A DNA stretch of 64,000 bases from Odontesthes bonariensis (GCF_027942865.1 NC_134514.1:16477965-16541964); one strand, 5' to 3'; shown: positions 38,901 to 52,121, counted from the stretch's first letter. Notes: generated by a model not told the origin, from the letters alone. Translations and numbers: made by a program.

Positions 38901-41900
38901 GCAGAAAGGCAAGTAGAGGCTTTCAGCTGAGGTGTTTTTTTTTTTTTCTATTCTGTATGTGTAATCAATATACAGACTGTGGAACAACTTCTAAGTGGGG
39001 TTCAGTCAGCAGACCAAACAGCATACACTTAGTTTATGACACGACTCTTCCTCTTGAGCTCCTGAACTTTAATAAACCATCAAACGAGGTCCTGCTGATA
39101 TAAAACAACCCGTACCAAAGTGACTGTCCATTTCAGCACAAAAGATACTTTTACTGCCAAACTGCCTTTGGTCCCAGTTCTAGTCTTTATTTGAACCTTC
39201 TCCTAATGTTTGCAGTTTCACTCACTTTTCTCTCACAAATTGTAAAATATCTTCCACTCCTCTGTCGGATGCTTCAGCAGTACAGGCAGCAACCGTCTGA
39301 CCTCTGTAGGGTGCTTCTGCTGCCGAGGAGGCATGTCGAGAAAATGTCAACATTATTCAGTTCAATTTGATTCGGATCTATTTATATAGAGCCAAATCAC
39401 AACTAATGTCCTCTCCAGGGATTTCAAAGATGCTGTCCAATTTAGGACAAATCTAATCTAATTCTCTGTAATCCAATTATAATCCAACGAAATCGAATTC
39501 ATTAAAATCCAAATTAGTCCATTTCATATAAGGCTAATTTGAAAACAGTTGCCTTGTGAAAGGAAACCAACAAACTGCATTGAAACAGTTTACTGGAGGG
39601 TGTTTGTGTTACTTTGTCCACACTTGTAGATAGAACAGTAACATTATATATGAAGCTACAGTTTAATGAACTCAACCTGAAGCTGAGAAAAAAGGCACGA
39701 AACACTGGAGACTGTTCTTTAAATAACATGGCTCTGTGTGTTCTGTTGTTCATCCACAGATGACATCGAGATCCTCTTCAGGCGAGATTCGTGGAAGGCG
39801 AACGGGGAATTCGCCCAGACGGACGTGCACCGGCAGATTGCCATCGTGTTCAAAACTCCGCCCTACCAGGACCAAGACATTACAGATGAGGCCGAGGTCA
39901 GAGTTGTCCTGCGTCGCATCTCAGACCAGATGGAGAGTGATCCGATCACCTTCACCTACCTGCCGCACAATCCGGGTCAGTCGAGATTCAACTGTCATTC
40001 CGAGTCAGTAAATGTTAAAGAGAAAACTGGTTAAACGGGTGAAACGAGGTGTTAATCTGAGCGTGTCTGATCTATTTTTACTTTAGATCCATATGAGGTG
40101 AAGCGGAAGAGAGCCACGATTAAGAGAGACATCAGTTTCTCAGAGAAACCTTGTGCAACAGGTGAGGTTTTGATTTGATGTTGACCTTTTTTTAAATTTT
40201 TTATTTTGGTTTGAGTCGAGCACAGCCCCTTTTTTCACTGCCAAGATGATCACTAACAACTTTAAGGGTGACTCTGTTTCACGAAAACTGAGCAGATACT
40301 CAATCTTGTGTGTTGTGTAATCTTTTTAACACTGTTTTAACGGGCTTTCTGCTCTCTTCTGCTGTTTACCTTCAACAAAAACATGGAATCTCCAGTTTCC
40401 TTTGTCCTTTTTACAGTTTCAGTAAAGATCAAGACAACCACATCCTCAAAAATGTTTGAAAGCAAATGTAGAGCTACAATAATTAATACAAATTCTGAGG
40501 CCATGGAAATTAAAGAGCCATTGGTTAATGCCTGTTCACCGACGCAATTTTCTAAGAAACCTAAAGGGAAAAGAAGTCATTTACACCACACCCGTGCTTT
40601 CCCTGCAATAACAAGCCAACATGTATTCTTCAAGGGGGAAAAAAAGTCCCTTTAGAAGCTTTATGAAGAAGCAGTTTGGTCAGTGATTGGTGTGTAATTT
40701 GTATAATAAGGGAGATCAGTTTGCATGGTAATTTAATTCATCACTTAAATATAATCCATAATACTCCACAACAAAGGTGGATTTTGGATTAAACTGATGG
40801 TGAGACATTTGCCAAAACGGTCCAAACTGACTGCTGGAAAGTACAGCGGTGTGAATGAAAACGTCATAAACTGCCACATATACGTCAATGACCTTTTGTG
40901 ATGTCTTATAATAGGAATATGATATGACTCATTATAGAGGACGTTTAATAAAAGAGGTTACACTCAGAAAACGTACCACTGATTGTTGTGGGCCAGGTTT
41001 TCTCTTGTTATTGCCACCGTGTACATCCTCAGTCGTTCCAAATTGGATAGATCGAGCCAGTTAAACCAAGTTGGATCAGTTTGCACATTAAAGTAACGGG
41101 TTAAGGACGGAGTCGAACACCATTGGAGCAAAGTTGGTGCTTTGTTTCTCACAGATTTACCCAAAGAAATCGCATTAACTTCCTTAAATCGAGCACTTCT
41201 TCACAGCCTTCTGTGAAACACACTGTGGTAAACCTTTACTATATGCATACAGTACAAACCAAAGCAATAAGCGAAACACTAAATGGCACGAAAAGTTTAC
41301 AACGTTTTACTGAAACTGTTTTTGAAATTCTACGGTCATTTTGAAGGCTTGAGTCTGTGGTTCTTGTAGATGAATTTCCTTCTGCGAAACTACAACCTTT
41401 AGAATTATCGTAGAGTTGAGTCAAAACATTAAAAATGCGCAATATAATCATGATGGATCTATTTTCTTGGTAACACGATCCATTTCTTCTCTTGCAGAGA
41501 GTGCGCCTGCCCCAGAGCAACCCCTCCGCTTCCTCCTGGAGACTCAAAACATGATGTCACCTGAAGAAATGCAACACACTAACCAGCCTGTGGTCGAAAA
41601 GTTGTACAATGAGCTCATGGACTCCAACTGCCCCATTGACGAGACGGCGATTTTGGATCAGTTACTCGAGTTGCCCAATATTTCCTGTATGCTGTCTGAC
41701 CCGAACTTGCTCTCATCCATGTCCTGCTGCTTGGACCCCAACTCTACATTCGCCAATATGGATATGAACTTCAACCAGAATTTTGGCTCGTACCCACAAG
41801 ACTTTTCCCAATATAGCGACTTACAGTTCAATATGCTCGTCAATGAGAACCAGAATCCACAAACAGAGCCACAGGACAGCATGGTGCAGGTGAAAACTGA

Positions 41901-41913
41901 AGAGGAGCTATGA
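32962..41913 (+). CDS. relb: NF-kB subunit RelB, complete
   Basis: Eleven coding exons: 32962-32995, 33079-33156, 34013-34188, 36947-37237, 38091-38257, 38352-38443, 38542-38673, 38804-38908, 39760-39975, 40087-40161 and 41498-41913, about 593 residues. RelB pairs with p52 or p50 in the non-canonical NF-kB pathway and acts in the nucleus on immune genes. The Rel homology domain begins near residue 149 ([10 protein letters not shown]). It contains the DNA-contact loop [16 protein letters not shown], the RelB-type [10 protein letters not shown] and [10 protein letters not shown], and [15 protein letters not shown] of the dimerisation half. A basic [10 protein letters not shown] near residue 435 is the likely nuclear localisation signal. 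The N-terminal DLDLIDEII matches the region near EIIDEYIKENG in human RelB. The C-terminal 130 residues are acidic and aromatic, like a transactivation domain. Intron 8 uses a GC donor. Adjacent CLPTM1 and RELB are conserved in human. Confidence 0.95.
34189..36946 (+). other. relb intron 3
   Basis: The longest relb intron, 2.76 kb. Open frames within it, such as 35780-36151 plus, have no recognisable domain. No RNA gene or clear transposon was seen. Confidence 0.5.
39357..39540. repeat. percomorph interspersed repeat fragment in relb intron 8
   Basis: The start TTCAGTTCAATTTGATTC, then TTTATATAGAGCCAAATCAC, resembles the head of the abundant repeat seen more fully at 62530-63250 (TTTATTCATATGGCGCTAAA). 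It is followed by AATCCAATT-rich sequence. This copy is short and diverged. Confidence 0.5.
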
Positions 41914-43410
41914 GCAGACGGAGCAGATCCCCCTTTCGCTTCAGCTTTGTATTTAGCATTTGGATGTCAAACCAGTTTCAAACACTGCATGCAAAGACGA
42001 TATGAGTGCATGTCATGTTGTCACAAAGCACAATGAAGCTAAATGGCTCCCATGCTCGTGCTCCTCGATGTATTTGTAGACTAATGTAGTTTCACACATT
42101 TGCGCTGTTTCCCTCCTATTCCCTCTTTAGCTTTGCCCAAAAGCCTTGCTGGTTCGAGGCTACGGAAACGTAACATTCCTTAATATTTCATATGCTGAGA
42201 GCATTAATTTCATGACTCAGAGCTCAGAGAAAAGGGATCGTCACAGTCAATATGGAGCTAAAAGCGAACTCATTGACCTTCTCTATTCAACCTGCGAACA
42301 TCGGAAAAATTTTCTATGAATCACTCTCTGTGGTAGTAAGTCATTGTTGAGGCTTTCTGAAAGGTCTGTCTTGTTTGCTTACACGTGATTTTGTGAAAAA
42401 GACCCAACTTCCTACTTTGTTTTTAAATAACAGAAAATGTTTCTGAACCGCAGTTTCACATCGGGTCATCACACGGTTGTCTGTCATGGCTATCTTTTGA
42501 TGAGCCCGTTGCACTTGTTTAATATTTAATCCACTTGCATATAATAGAAACCGCTCCTCCTTCTATTCATGGGTCTATTTGTGTCGGTTCCTCATTTTCC
42601 TGTAGTTTCACTCTTGTGCTAAGCATTCAAATTACCGCCTACTACTTTGTCACTCATCCAACTCTGCCTCTTTGCTGTAGTGTAAATAAGTCCGAAAAAA
42701 TAAAAGGTAAATGTTCAAGTTTTGTTGTGTCGTTACTTCCTTTGGACCTGACAAAAAAAAGAGTGAGGGAAAAAAAGGGTCGTAGGCACTTCTAAATGTT
42801 ATCTGTCTTCAGCTGCTGCCCACACACATTCCTAACCTGCTTTCTCACTCGTAAAAACAATGAATCTTGGCAGCTGCATGAAGAAGATCCTCTTGTGTTT
42901 TTTACATCTCAGCTTTTATTGTCATTAGTGTTATAACATAATCCTGAATTATGAATGACTTGTTTGTCCATATAGTTAAATAGCCACTCTCAGGATAAAA
43001 TGTTTCCCTTGTTGACAGTCTTCAGTCACCTTGAAGTCTGCCCTCATACAACCAACAAACTTGGCAGTCACATCTGACAGCACTAAAGTGTGAGAATGTG
43101 GTATTTCTGCTTTTCTAGAAGGCTTGTAGGCCCACTTGTTAGTCACACAGTGTCTTTTGTAAAACCTCTTGGCTTTTGGGAAACTTCAAGATTGAGACAG
43201 ATTGGGGAAAACAAATGAGTATTTTCTAACCTTTCATTACAAATCATGAAAAGTTTCTGTCTCCAATTTTTCAACCCAGTAAGCACATTAAGGTTTTCAG
43301 TTTTTTACTGTACATGGTGGGCATGTTGCTACATTCTGTTATTACCCATCTAATAAGCAGTTATCGTTGCCAATGTAGGAGTTTGTCTTTCGGCCATGAT
43401 TAATAATAAA
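41914..43410 (+). other. probable relb 3' untranslated region
   Basis: No coding frame is present. AATAAA signals occur at 42699-42704 and 43405-43410, either of which could end the relb transcript. Confidence 0.45.
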
Positions 43411-43449
43411 GCTCAAACCACTTATATCGAGGTATTTGTAACAAATAAA

Positions 43450-43474
43450 TTATATATATATTTATATATATATA
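43450..43474. repeat. AT-rich microsatellite
   Basis: A TATATA run with one TTT interruption, just past the relb polyadenylation signal. Confidence 0.85.
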
Positions 43475-45606
43475 GTAAATTGTTCCTCTTAAGATGAATT
43501 AATGAATGATTGTTATATCTTATACTCTCCATGGTCTACCCGATGAACCAGTTTTCACTGAGCACTAAACACACCTGCCGAAGGGCTGTAACAACAATAG
43601 TTACAATAACTGCAGTATTTGACACTGAGTTTTCCATCTGTGGCTTGGTTAGCTCTGTTGGAAATGCAGACAGTACCTTTAAGTGCCCGTCCTGGTTGAT
43701 TTGAACTGAGCACACAACTTACAGCCGCTGGGAAACTCCAGGCCGGGCTCATTTCCAAGACCTTTGATCTGGTATAGACAAAGAGAGATCCACTTTATTT
43801 CCTGTAAAATGGTGCCTGCCTGCAGCCTGCCTCAACATGTCCAGACCATCAGTTTTAGGCCATGGTCATCCCCTATGATAAAAGGCTCCACAAGAGGATG
43901 TTTAACAGCAATTTACAGCTTATCAAGTGTTCAGTTTTATTGTACCGTTGTTGTGGATTTTGCTAGAAAGGATTATAATACTTTACCCGTATAAAAGATG
44001 ATCTTTTTTAAGATAAAGGATAATACAATGGACTGTGACGCTCACAAAACTTAGAATAGTAGTTTGGTGTGAATAATGATACTCCTCTCTGCTCTGCACT
44101 TTAATTAGTTTCAGAAAAAAAAAAAAGATGAGTAGTAAACTGTTACTTCTTGAACTTTATAGTACTGGAAAGGCAGACAAGCCAAGTACAGTTTTTAATG
44201 CAATGCTAACATAATGAAGCTAAGTAGTACCTCCATTTTCTGTCTTTACATTTACCAGCCCAGCTACTTACCAACTGACAAACTAAGTTGACCAATGTTA
44301 AGTTAACTAAGGTACTTTGAAATAATAATAATACTTATAATACATTTTGTTTACAGCATTTTTCTAGTCAAATTCACTAAAAGCTTCTCAGCAGTGGAAA
44401 TCAGGGTTGTTGAACTTGGGTTGAACTTGAAGTAAGAATTCTCCTCCAACATGTTAACAGGGGGCTGTCCAAAAACCATAAACTGTAAAAGAGATCCACT
44501 AAAACCATAAACTGGGATGGTTTCTGTCGCCTAGCAACAAACATGAGCTATGCCTCACCTCTTTTGATATGTCAGTTTCTGTCAAGATCAGACTTTTTCT
44601 AGTTTTTGCTTTATTTTATCCCTCAAAGAATAAATAACTGCTCTCAGTATGCACTAGGAGCACATTTGGAAAGGTTAAAAAAAAAAAGAAAAGGCATTTC
44701 AAATACTTTTTAAACCACCTAACACCTTTTTATCGGTCTGATAAGGAATCAAAGAGACCTTTGAAAGGAAGCATCTGAACAGGTACTGATAAGACGACAG
44801 ACTGTCGTATTTGAACTGAATTATAGCCGAATTAAAGCTGGTAATTAAAGCTGGAAAAACCGTGTTAAACCTGAGGACTGTTGTTCTCAGTACTCACAGG
44901 TCATTGTAAAAAGTCTCAATGAATGAAGTAAAAAGATTAGTCAGTGATCAGTGACAAAGACACAAAATTGTGTAAGAATATTAAATCACATAAACTCCAG
45001 TTTGTTGGAGAGAGACAAAACCAGCCGAGGAAGGAGTAACTGGATTAGCATGCATGGGAGTAAATGACATGAATCGATTTGTGGACATCTCTTGCTGTCT
45101 TTCTTTCTTGAGGGCTGCATGAGAAAACGGTTGTTTCATGAAAGCTTGAGAAAAGTTTGAACTGTGTCTCACGTTCAAGACAAAAGGTGGCAACCCAGAA
45201 AAAAAAAAAAAAAAAAAAAAAGACATTTTGATGACAGTATGATAAGATTAGAATTAAAACATACAGGATAATAGCACATAATAGCACAAAATGATGGGTT
45301 CACTATGCAAAGATATACAAGAATACTGACAAAATTCCGGCTGAAACACTTTATTGTGAGAGGTATCTACTGTGTAATGGAAACAAGAATACCAGACAGA
45401 CTTTTTTTGTTTTTTACCTCAAATGTCAGGAGTCAATGTCAGCTTTCCATTCTAATGATAAAAATGCCACAACCCTTGTGTCAGGTGATCGCATCTGTTT
45501 ACCAGACCATTACTGAGAAGTCATACCTATTTGTGTAAAGAGAAATGAGAGCTTCCCTCTCGATTTAAAATAAAGTTTTATACACCTGGTCGCAATATTA
45601 CACATT

Positions 45607-45655
<49 letters not shown>
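45607..45655. repeat. AT dinucleotide microsatellite
   Basis: About 45 bases of alternating T and A with a single AAA interruption. It is nearly palindromic and could form a hairpin. Confidence 0.9.
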
Positions 45656-47256
45656 TGACAGAAGTTGTCAGTTTTTGACAGGGTGGCAATTTTTTTTAAT
45701 GATTAAACGTCTTTATGTTTGAGGCCTCATTTGGTTTAAGGGAAGAAAAAAATAACCCCAAACATAGTCGTCTGTGATCAGTCACACATAGAAGGGGAAA
45801 AAGATCACCAAATTTACACACTGTGTGTTACATTCAGAGTTTATTTACTTACTGTGATATGCACATCACGAGAGGGTAATTCCAGGCAGATGCTGTATCT
45901 ATATATGGAGTGAAGCATTCTGGTTCCAGGTATCAATTTTGTTCTCCGTTGCCTAGTTACAACACCCACGGGAGTCCCCAGACCAGGAGGGACTCACCAC
46001 TTGAGGCTGCAACCACAATGAGACAAAAACAACTAACATGAGAGCTGAAAGTAAAACCTGACGAGAAGCGGTTGTTTTCATTGTCTTTACAAACCTCAGC
46101 ACCTTTCTTTTTTCCATTTGTTAACTCCTTCGAACCTTATAAGGACATTTGCTTGATAGCCGCTGCTTTCATGGGCAGAATTGCCGTTTATTACAATCAC
46201 GAAACACTTTTTGAAGTTACCCATAATTTCTAAAAAAGGAAACGCATTTTGCGCCAAATGCAGTAATTCACAGATTGTGGAAATTTGACACATTCAAGTG
46301 CAGTTAACAGGCAGACAGGTGAAGTTATTTGGTTTGGCTTTGTGAAGCGCATTTGATATTACATGATTTTAGTAAAGGAACATTTGGCTCTATAATCAAA
46401 CTGTAAATTGACTGTAATCATACAGCATTTTTCTAGTCTTGTTGACCAATCAAAAGCCCCATTCAACCATTCACACACAGATTCATGTGGTATTTTTTAG
46501 TTGAAACTATTTTTGGAATTCACTGTCTGGCTCAAGGACATTTTAAAGTAGCAACTCAAGAGGTAAAACTGCTGACCGGGAGATGACAGCCCTTACCTCT
46601 TGAATTCAAACAATCGTCTCAAACGGCTTCTTTACTGATTTGAAACCCTTTGACTCCATCTAGTGGACAAGCATGGTGTCACAAGCATAACATCCACAAA
46701 TTTGGTAAATGGGCTTGAAAGAAAAATTCCATATTTTGGGAAACACTGGAAAAATAACCTTAGCTTTACACTTATTAACTTATTAATTTTTTTTAACTCT
46801 GTCCTGTCCAGGATGGCAGTCTGAGTGGTGGTTTAAATGCCGTGTTGTGCCAAACACATTTGCTTTGCTAAGAGAAGCTTTATTGATATAGAGCTCCCAG
46901 ACATGCTTAAGTACTATTTATCTATTTATTTTTGGTAAAATGATATATTAATGCCAAACCTGACAGGGGGAACTAATAAAGGGGAAAACGAGACAGAGAT
47001 ACAAAGGAATAATATAAGAAAACAAGACAAAACCTAGACAACATCTGTAGAGATACTTAACAGAAAAAAAAAATCCTCCAGCCACTGTGGGGAAACCAAG
47101 TGGAGAGCCATCAGGAGCACCTACAGGAAGGCAAATGGAGAAAAACACAAACAACAACACCAGCAGCAAGACTGTGAAAACACAAGTGTGGATACTGTTG
47201 ATTAAAACCCAGCACAACACAGCAACTGTATAATAAGCATGTGAGTGAGTCAGTGA

Positions 47257-47288
47257 ATGAGTGTGTGTGTGTGTGCGTGTGTGTACGT
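47257..47288. repeat. TG microsatellite
   Basis: A short GAGTG then TGTGTG run. Read on the other strand it gives the His/Thr repeats of a spurious open frame. Confidence 0.8.
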
Positions 47289-48056
47289 GCACAAGAAAAA
47301 TATATGGCATAGGTCTTACATGTATTCTGCTCAATAATGGGTGCAGAGGGCCACCACCACGTCCGGGACCCACAGCGACAGCGACAGCATCTGGTTTTTC
47401 CAGAAAACCCTAAAGGCTTGAAAAGGGTATTTTAAACAAAGGTCTAAAGTTGAGCTTGGCTATTTAGCGGTCTTCTGTGCCTGTACAAGAAACAACTTGG
47501 TGTATAAACCACCTGAGACATCAAGTTTTCATTTCACACGTTGGTTTAAGTACAAACAAGACAAGTGTTTTTAGTGAGTTTTAAGCTGTTTCTCTAATGT
47601 TTCAAGCTCCGAAACTCATTGAAGCAAGCAGTGATGTTTATAAGTCATGAACTTTTGAAATGTTAATAAAAAACGTGACCAGAAACAAGTTTTAGGAAAA
47701 AAAAAAAAAAAAAGAGACTTTTTATTTGTTTAGATATCAACATGTGCCTCCATATTACAGCTGATGGAGGCCTTTTCTTCCCTTCAGCCCTGAAATGTCT
47801 CATGGTAAACTATAAAGACAAAATAAAACCTGACCGAAATAAATAACTCCAGCACGACTTTGTTGTTTGTGCCACTTCCACTTTTGTGTTGCTCCCAGAT
47901 GGAAACAAAAGCTGAAAATGCAGAAATTCTCCTGAGGTTGCATTCACCACGGAAGAAGGGACGAAGTCACTTAAACTCCCACCACCACCACCTGGGGAGG
48001 CCTGGCAGTTCAACCAACTTCATCTTTGTTTTTTAGTCTCTGTCCTGTTCAGACAG

Positions 48057-49472
48057 TCACTTCTTCTCTATAAGATGCGGCTCCATCAGTTTAATCATCT
48101 GGAGCTCCTGCACCAGCTTGTCCACACAGACCTTAAACTGAGGCTCAGGCTCCTGAGAGACAAGAATCAAAACAGAACAAAGTCACAAAGCTGTGTTTTT
48201 TAATGCAGGTTATTTAACACTTAAATGGAATAAAAGCTAACGTCTTCAGAGGAAACAGTGGCCAGGACATTGGGTTTAAATATAATGTGGAAGTAGCAAC
48301 TTCATAATAACATTCAGCCATTGGATGCACAAAGTATCTGTCCTCTACTGGACTCTCTCCAGAAGTATGTCATACTTAAAAGCCAAAGAGCCATCACTGT
48401 AACAGAAGGTCTAAGGAGGATTCGTTACCGTGTGCTCCAGCTGCCTCTGTTTCTCCACGGCCTCGTCCAGACTCAGACCCATCCACTCGGCCTCCTCCTC
48501 TGGAATCTCAAACTGCTGCTTAGGCCAAAGGAAGCGAGACAAGCAACAATCAGCGTTGAACTCTTCGGATGACCGTAATGAATGAGTTGGTCGAGTGTCC
48601 AACACGTTTAGGATCCTCAGTGGACTTGTGACCTACCTTGTACTTGTTGTAGACGCTCTCCTTTTTGACGGGGTCGTCGGGGTACAGCTCTGTGTCTTTG
48701 CGTGCCAGGCGAAGCAGCATTGCCCTCTTCAGGTCCATCCCCAGTTTGGAGTTCAGGTCCTCTTTTGGTGTCTAAAAGCAGTTAGGCATCAGAGTCACGC
48801 GGACAGCTCGATCAGAGAAGTCATTTTGTTGAACCAGCACAGTTTTTACGTACATTCAGGATATAAAAATCGAATCCGAAGGCGGCATCGATGAGGTCCA
48901 TAGTGCGAGCTGTGACGGTGATGGTGAACTTGTGATCGAGGATTTCGCTGTACAGCTCTCTCTTGAGCAGCTGTGGTTTCCAGGTCTTCTTCACTCGATT
49001 GGACATCTTAAAAAGAGACAATTAAGAGATCAGACATCTGTGGCAGCATGATAGATTTCTGTTTGGTGTTACGAGGACAACGTGGAGTCATCGCTGCTAC
49101 ACAAACGTGTTGTTTAAATTTTTTTATCAGAACTCAAATCAAAAACAGTAGCACAAAGACAGAAAATCATCTTCCGGGAAGACTCACTTTGTCATTGTTT
49201 GCATATCTGAAGCCCTGAACCCAGCCCTCTCCACTCCACAGGCCGTCCTGGGACTGTGGAGGATAGTAGATGGGGATCGGGATGTCCTGCACCCGCTGCT
49301 TCATCCCTGTCTTCGGGTTAGCTCGGTACTGGACTCCCAAGGGCCTCCAGTGTACAGGTGTGGGCTCTTTGGGCTCAAGGGACTTGAGGTAGTGTTTAGG
49401 GAGGCGGGAGTAGATGCCCTGCTTCAGTTTCAGGGCCTCCCAGATTTTGGGCGGGTATTTATGGAGAGGCAT
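48057..49472 (-). CDS. mrpl28: mitochondrial large ribosomal subunit protein bL28m, complete
   Basis: Minus-strand exons are 49472-49188, 49006-48854, 48771-48637, 48515-48429 and 48152-48057, about 251 residues (256 in human). The protein belongs to the 39S subunit of the mitochondrial ribosome. Matching human blocks are the start [81 protein letters not shown] and [16 protein letters not shown]. All exon phases are zero. The acceptor of exon 4 sits in an AAGCAGCAG triplet series, so its exact position may vary by one codon; I chose the site that best fits the human sequence. Upstream, an acceptor near 49508 and a GTAAGG donor at 50652 suggest a noncoding first exon starting near 50.7 kb. 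Confidence 0.95.
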
Positions 49473-50652
49473 GGCGTACTTCTTGTCTATTTTCTACTGC
49501 CAAATCTGATTAACAAAAGAGAGACGAATTAAACCAACATCACTTAGTCACTGCAGGCAGTCGATAAGAAAAACAAATACTCATCTACAGTTTTAATGAG
49601 TAACAGCTCTTCCACAAGCAGAAATGTTACAAAATGTTGGTTCAGAGTTGAAACAGAAATCCTCTCAGTGCTAAATGAGATGATCAACCCAATGATTAAT
49701 CTAAGATGTAACGACAGACTGGATGCGATTCCCCATGATCAAGTTCAGCTCTTTGTTGTGAGTATTCAAAATATTCAAATCCCCGTCATGTTCAAATCTA
49801 CGGATGTAAACTGAGTGTTTCCCATCAGACGAGCTGGATACGTTGAATGTTTTCAGGATCAATCATTTCTGCAATTGGGAAGTGGGGCTGTGCACATGTT
49901 AGACAGGTTGGGATGACATTTATCAAAGACTCTGATGATATTGGTCTCAGGCTGCATTATTAACCTAAATGCCCAGCAGACGTGCTGCAGCACAGATTCA
50001 CAGAACTGTCCTGTAAAATCATTGGAAACAGGAGCCCATCTTCAGGCTAAATCCAGATTTATATTAATGTTTTCATGCAAATCCAACCATGGGTTCCTCT
50101 GAAGAATCACAGGATTTTTCTTATTATTTCAACTCAGTAGCGTTTGCATTGGTGGCTTAAATACCAGCCTATAATTTTACAGATAATTAAGAAAAAATTT
50201 AATACAACTTTTTCTTTAGAATTTAAACCCAAAGTGTGTACATTTTTTACAGAAGTTCCTTTTCTCTGAATTTATATTTCCCATGAAAACTATCTCCAGT
50301 ACAAACGTAAAGGTTTCTCAAAACATGAGATCGCGATGAACAATTGACAAATAATAATAAAAAAGATTGTTAGATCGACATTTAATCATAATTGTTTGTT
50401 CTACAATACGTTACTGAATGAATCAGTTAAAAACACGATTTTCTTAAACAGCAACTAACAGTTCAGTTGTGACAGGCTATCTGCCTTAAATCAGAAGCAT
50501 TTATTAACAGAAAACCACAAGTGCAACTGGTTACGTTTCATAATGTTTCTCGTTAGAAAGACGCCCGCTGACGTAGAACAAAAACACAGCTGTACGTCAC
50601 ATGAAATGTGGTTTTAGCAACTCTCTGAAACAGCACGTTTAAGGGACCTTAC

Positions 50653-50800
50653 CGAGAAATAAGAGAACATAGAGAGTTTTTAATCCACGTTAGTCCAAAT
50701 TCAAGAAGGCAAGGACATCATGCATCCTCCAGCTCGATTTCCGCGTGAAACGTGATTGGATGACCGACAGGAAAGTCTCACAGATGATTGGCTCAACATT
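50653..50800 (-). promoter_or_regulatory. mrpl28 promoter and noncoding first exon region
   Basis: On the minus strand a CTCG-GTAAGG donor at 50653/50652 marks the end of a likely noncoding exon. Two CCAAT boxes (complement of ATTGG at 50755-50759 and 50787-50791) lie just upstream. This suits an NF-Y-driven housekeeping promoter. Confidence 0.45.
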
Positions 50801-52034
50801 GCTGTCAATCTTTTTTGTTTCCGGACAAACCGGATGTACTTTCATAGACATTAAAAAAGTGGCAGATTAATACAACAATGTGTGTATTATTTCATTTCTA
50901 TTCCCTTTGACTCCAGAATAATATGTGACAGCATCTAAAACACTGACAACAACTTTTCTTTTCACTTTGGACCAGCATTAACTGATGGTCCGTGTCATTT
51001 TTATTTTAGTGATTTATCATTACAAAACCAAACAACCAACACAGTACGGAAATAAGGTAAACAAAAATCTAATATTAAATCAGATGTATCAAACTGAAAA
51101 ATAGCTCATTGTTGTTGTAACCATCAAACTGAATTTTGGTCTTTAAAACATGAAGGACCACATGAAAGTAATCTTAACAAAACAATAACAACAAAATAAG
51201 AAATCATAAATCAGCAAATAGTAAATAAAACTTTAAAGATGTTACTACTTCATCATATTTACCACTAAATATACAAAACAACAAAGAAAGAATTGATTGA
51301 GATGTTTTTACTCAGAAATACACATTTCACCCAGGACCATGCTATTTAATGTTATTCTGTAAATTAAACTGTTTTATAATTATTTAAAGGTCAGAGCCTA
51401 TCTTTGAGTAGTTTAACTTTTAGCTTATGTTCATAAAACGTTAATTTAGGAAGATAAAATCTAATTCTATGAATAGCCTCGAGCTTTAGTTGCAAGATAA
51501 ACACAACATAAAGCCAATGAAAAGCCAAATAGATTTATTTTGATGAATATTAATAGTTTAATCAAATCAAATCAAAACAAATTTATTTATATAGCACATT
51601 TCATGTACAAACAATTCAAAGTGCTTTACATAAAATAAAAGCATTGCAGCAGGGAGTGGAAGAAGCATTAAAATACATAAAATAATATAAAGAGAAACAA
51701 ATAAAATCATTTAAATGAATTTAAAAACAAGCAACAGTCAAGATAAGTTAAAAGATATCGTGCAGATTTCATGCATAGACACATGAGAAAAAAAAAAAAT
51801 AGATGATCACCTATGTATTTTTCCTTCAAATGACAGAGCTGCTAATGTGAGACTTTTAAGTTGAAGTGGAAGGTAATTCGCTGGGCAGGAAGTTAGCTTG
51901 TCAGGTCAAACATAGATAGGGTTTCAAACGGCTGAAAATATTTCAAATAAGGAAGGTGCATTTGTCACCTTACACTACACGAACAAATAAAGTTATAAAA
52001 CTGCCTTTCGATACATGTTGGGCGAACAATTCAT
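50801..52034. other. intergenic region between the mrpl28 promoter and tRNA-Sec
   Basis: AT-rich sequence with one dispersed repeat fragment (51555-51700). A TTTT run on the minus strand (51997-52000), about 34 bases past the tRNA, may act as the pol III terminator. No coding exon was recognised. Confidence 0.5.
51555..51700. repeat. dispersed teleost repeat fragment
   Basis: AATTTATTTATATAGCAC, then TTCATGTACAAACAATTC and AAAGTGCTTTACATAAAA, match a repeat tail very common in fish genomes. The parent element is not visible here. Confidence 0.55.
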
Positions 52035-52121
52035 CGCCCGGAAGGTGGAATTGAACCACTCTGCCGCTAAGCAGCTACGGGTTTGAAGCCCGCACCCCGG
52101 ACCACCGAAGCTCATCCGGGC
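52035..52121 (-). tRNA. tRNA-Sec: selenocysteine tRNA, anticodon TCA
   Basis: The minus strand from 52121 to 52035 is an 87-base tRNA-Sec, the length of the vertebrate gene without CCA. It starts GCCCGGATG and ends CTTCCGGGC plus discriminator G, giving the unusual nine-pair acceptor stem. The anticodon arm reads CTTCAAA in its loop, so the anticodon is TCA, which decodes UGA. A long variable arm (AGCTGCTTAGCGGCAG) and the T arm GGTTCAATTCC follow. It closely matches the human gene as remembered, with compensating changes. The product carries serine that is converted to selenocysteine and inserted at UGA codons with SECIS elements. The human gene also lies on 19q13. Confidence 0.97.

Larger units (their letters stand above)
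43411..48056. other. intergenic region between relb and mrpl28
   Basis: About 4.6 kb of AT-rich sequence between convergent genes. It includes AT runs (43450-43474, 45607-45655), a 23-base A run near 45199 and a TG run (47257-47288). A minus-strand AATAAA at 47721-47726 probably ends mrpl28. Open frames at 46096-46293 and 46948-47373 on the minus strand look like chance frames. No gene is called. Confidence 0.5.

Noticed and set aside
46948-47373. 141-codon hydrophobic minus frame with His/Thr repeats
   Set aside because: The repeats come from a TG microsatellite and the rest has no family resemblance.
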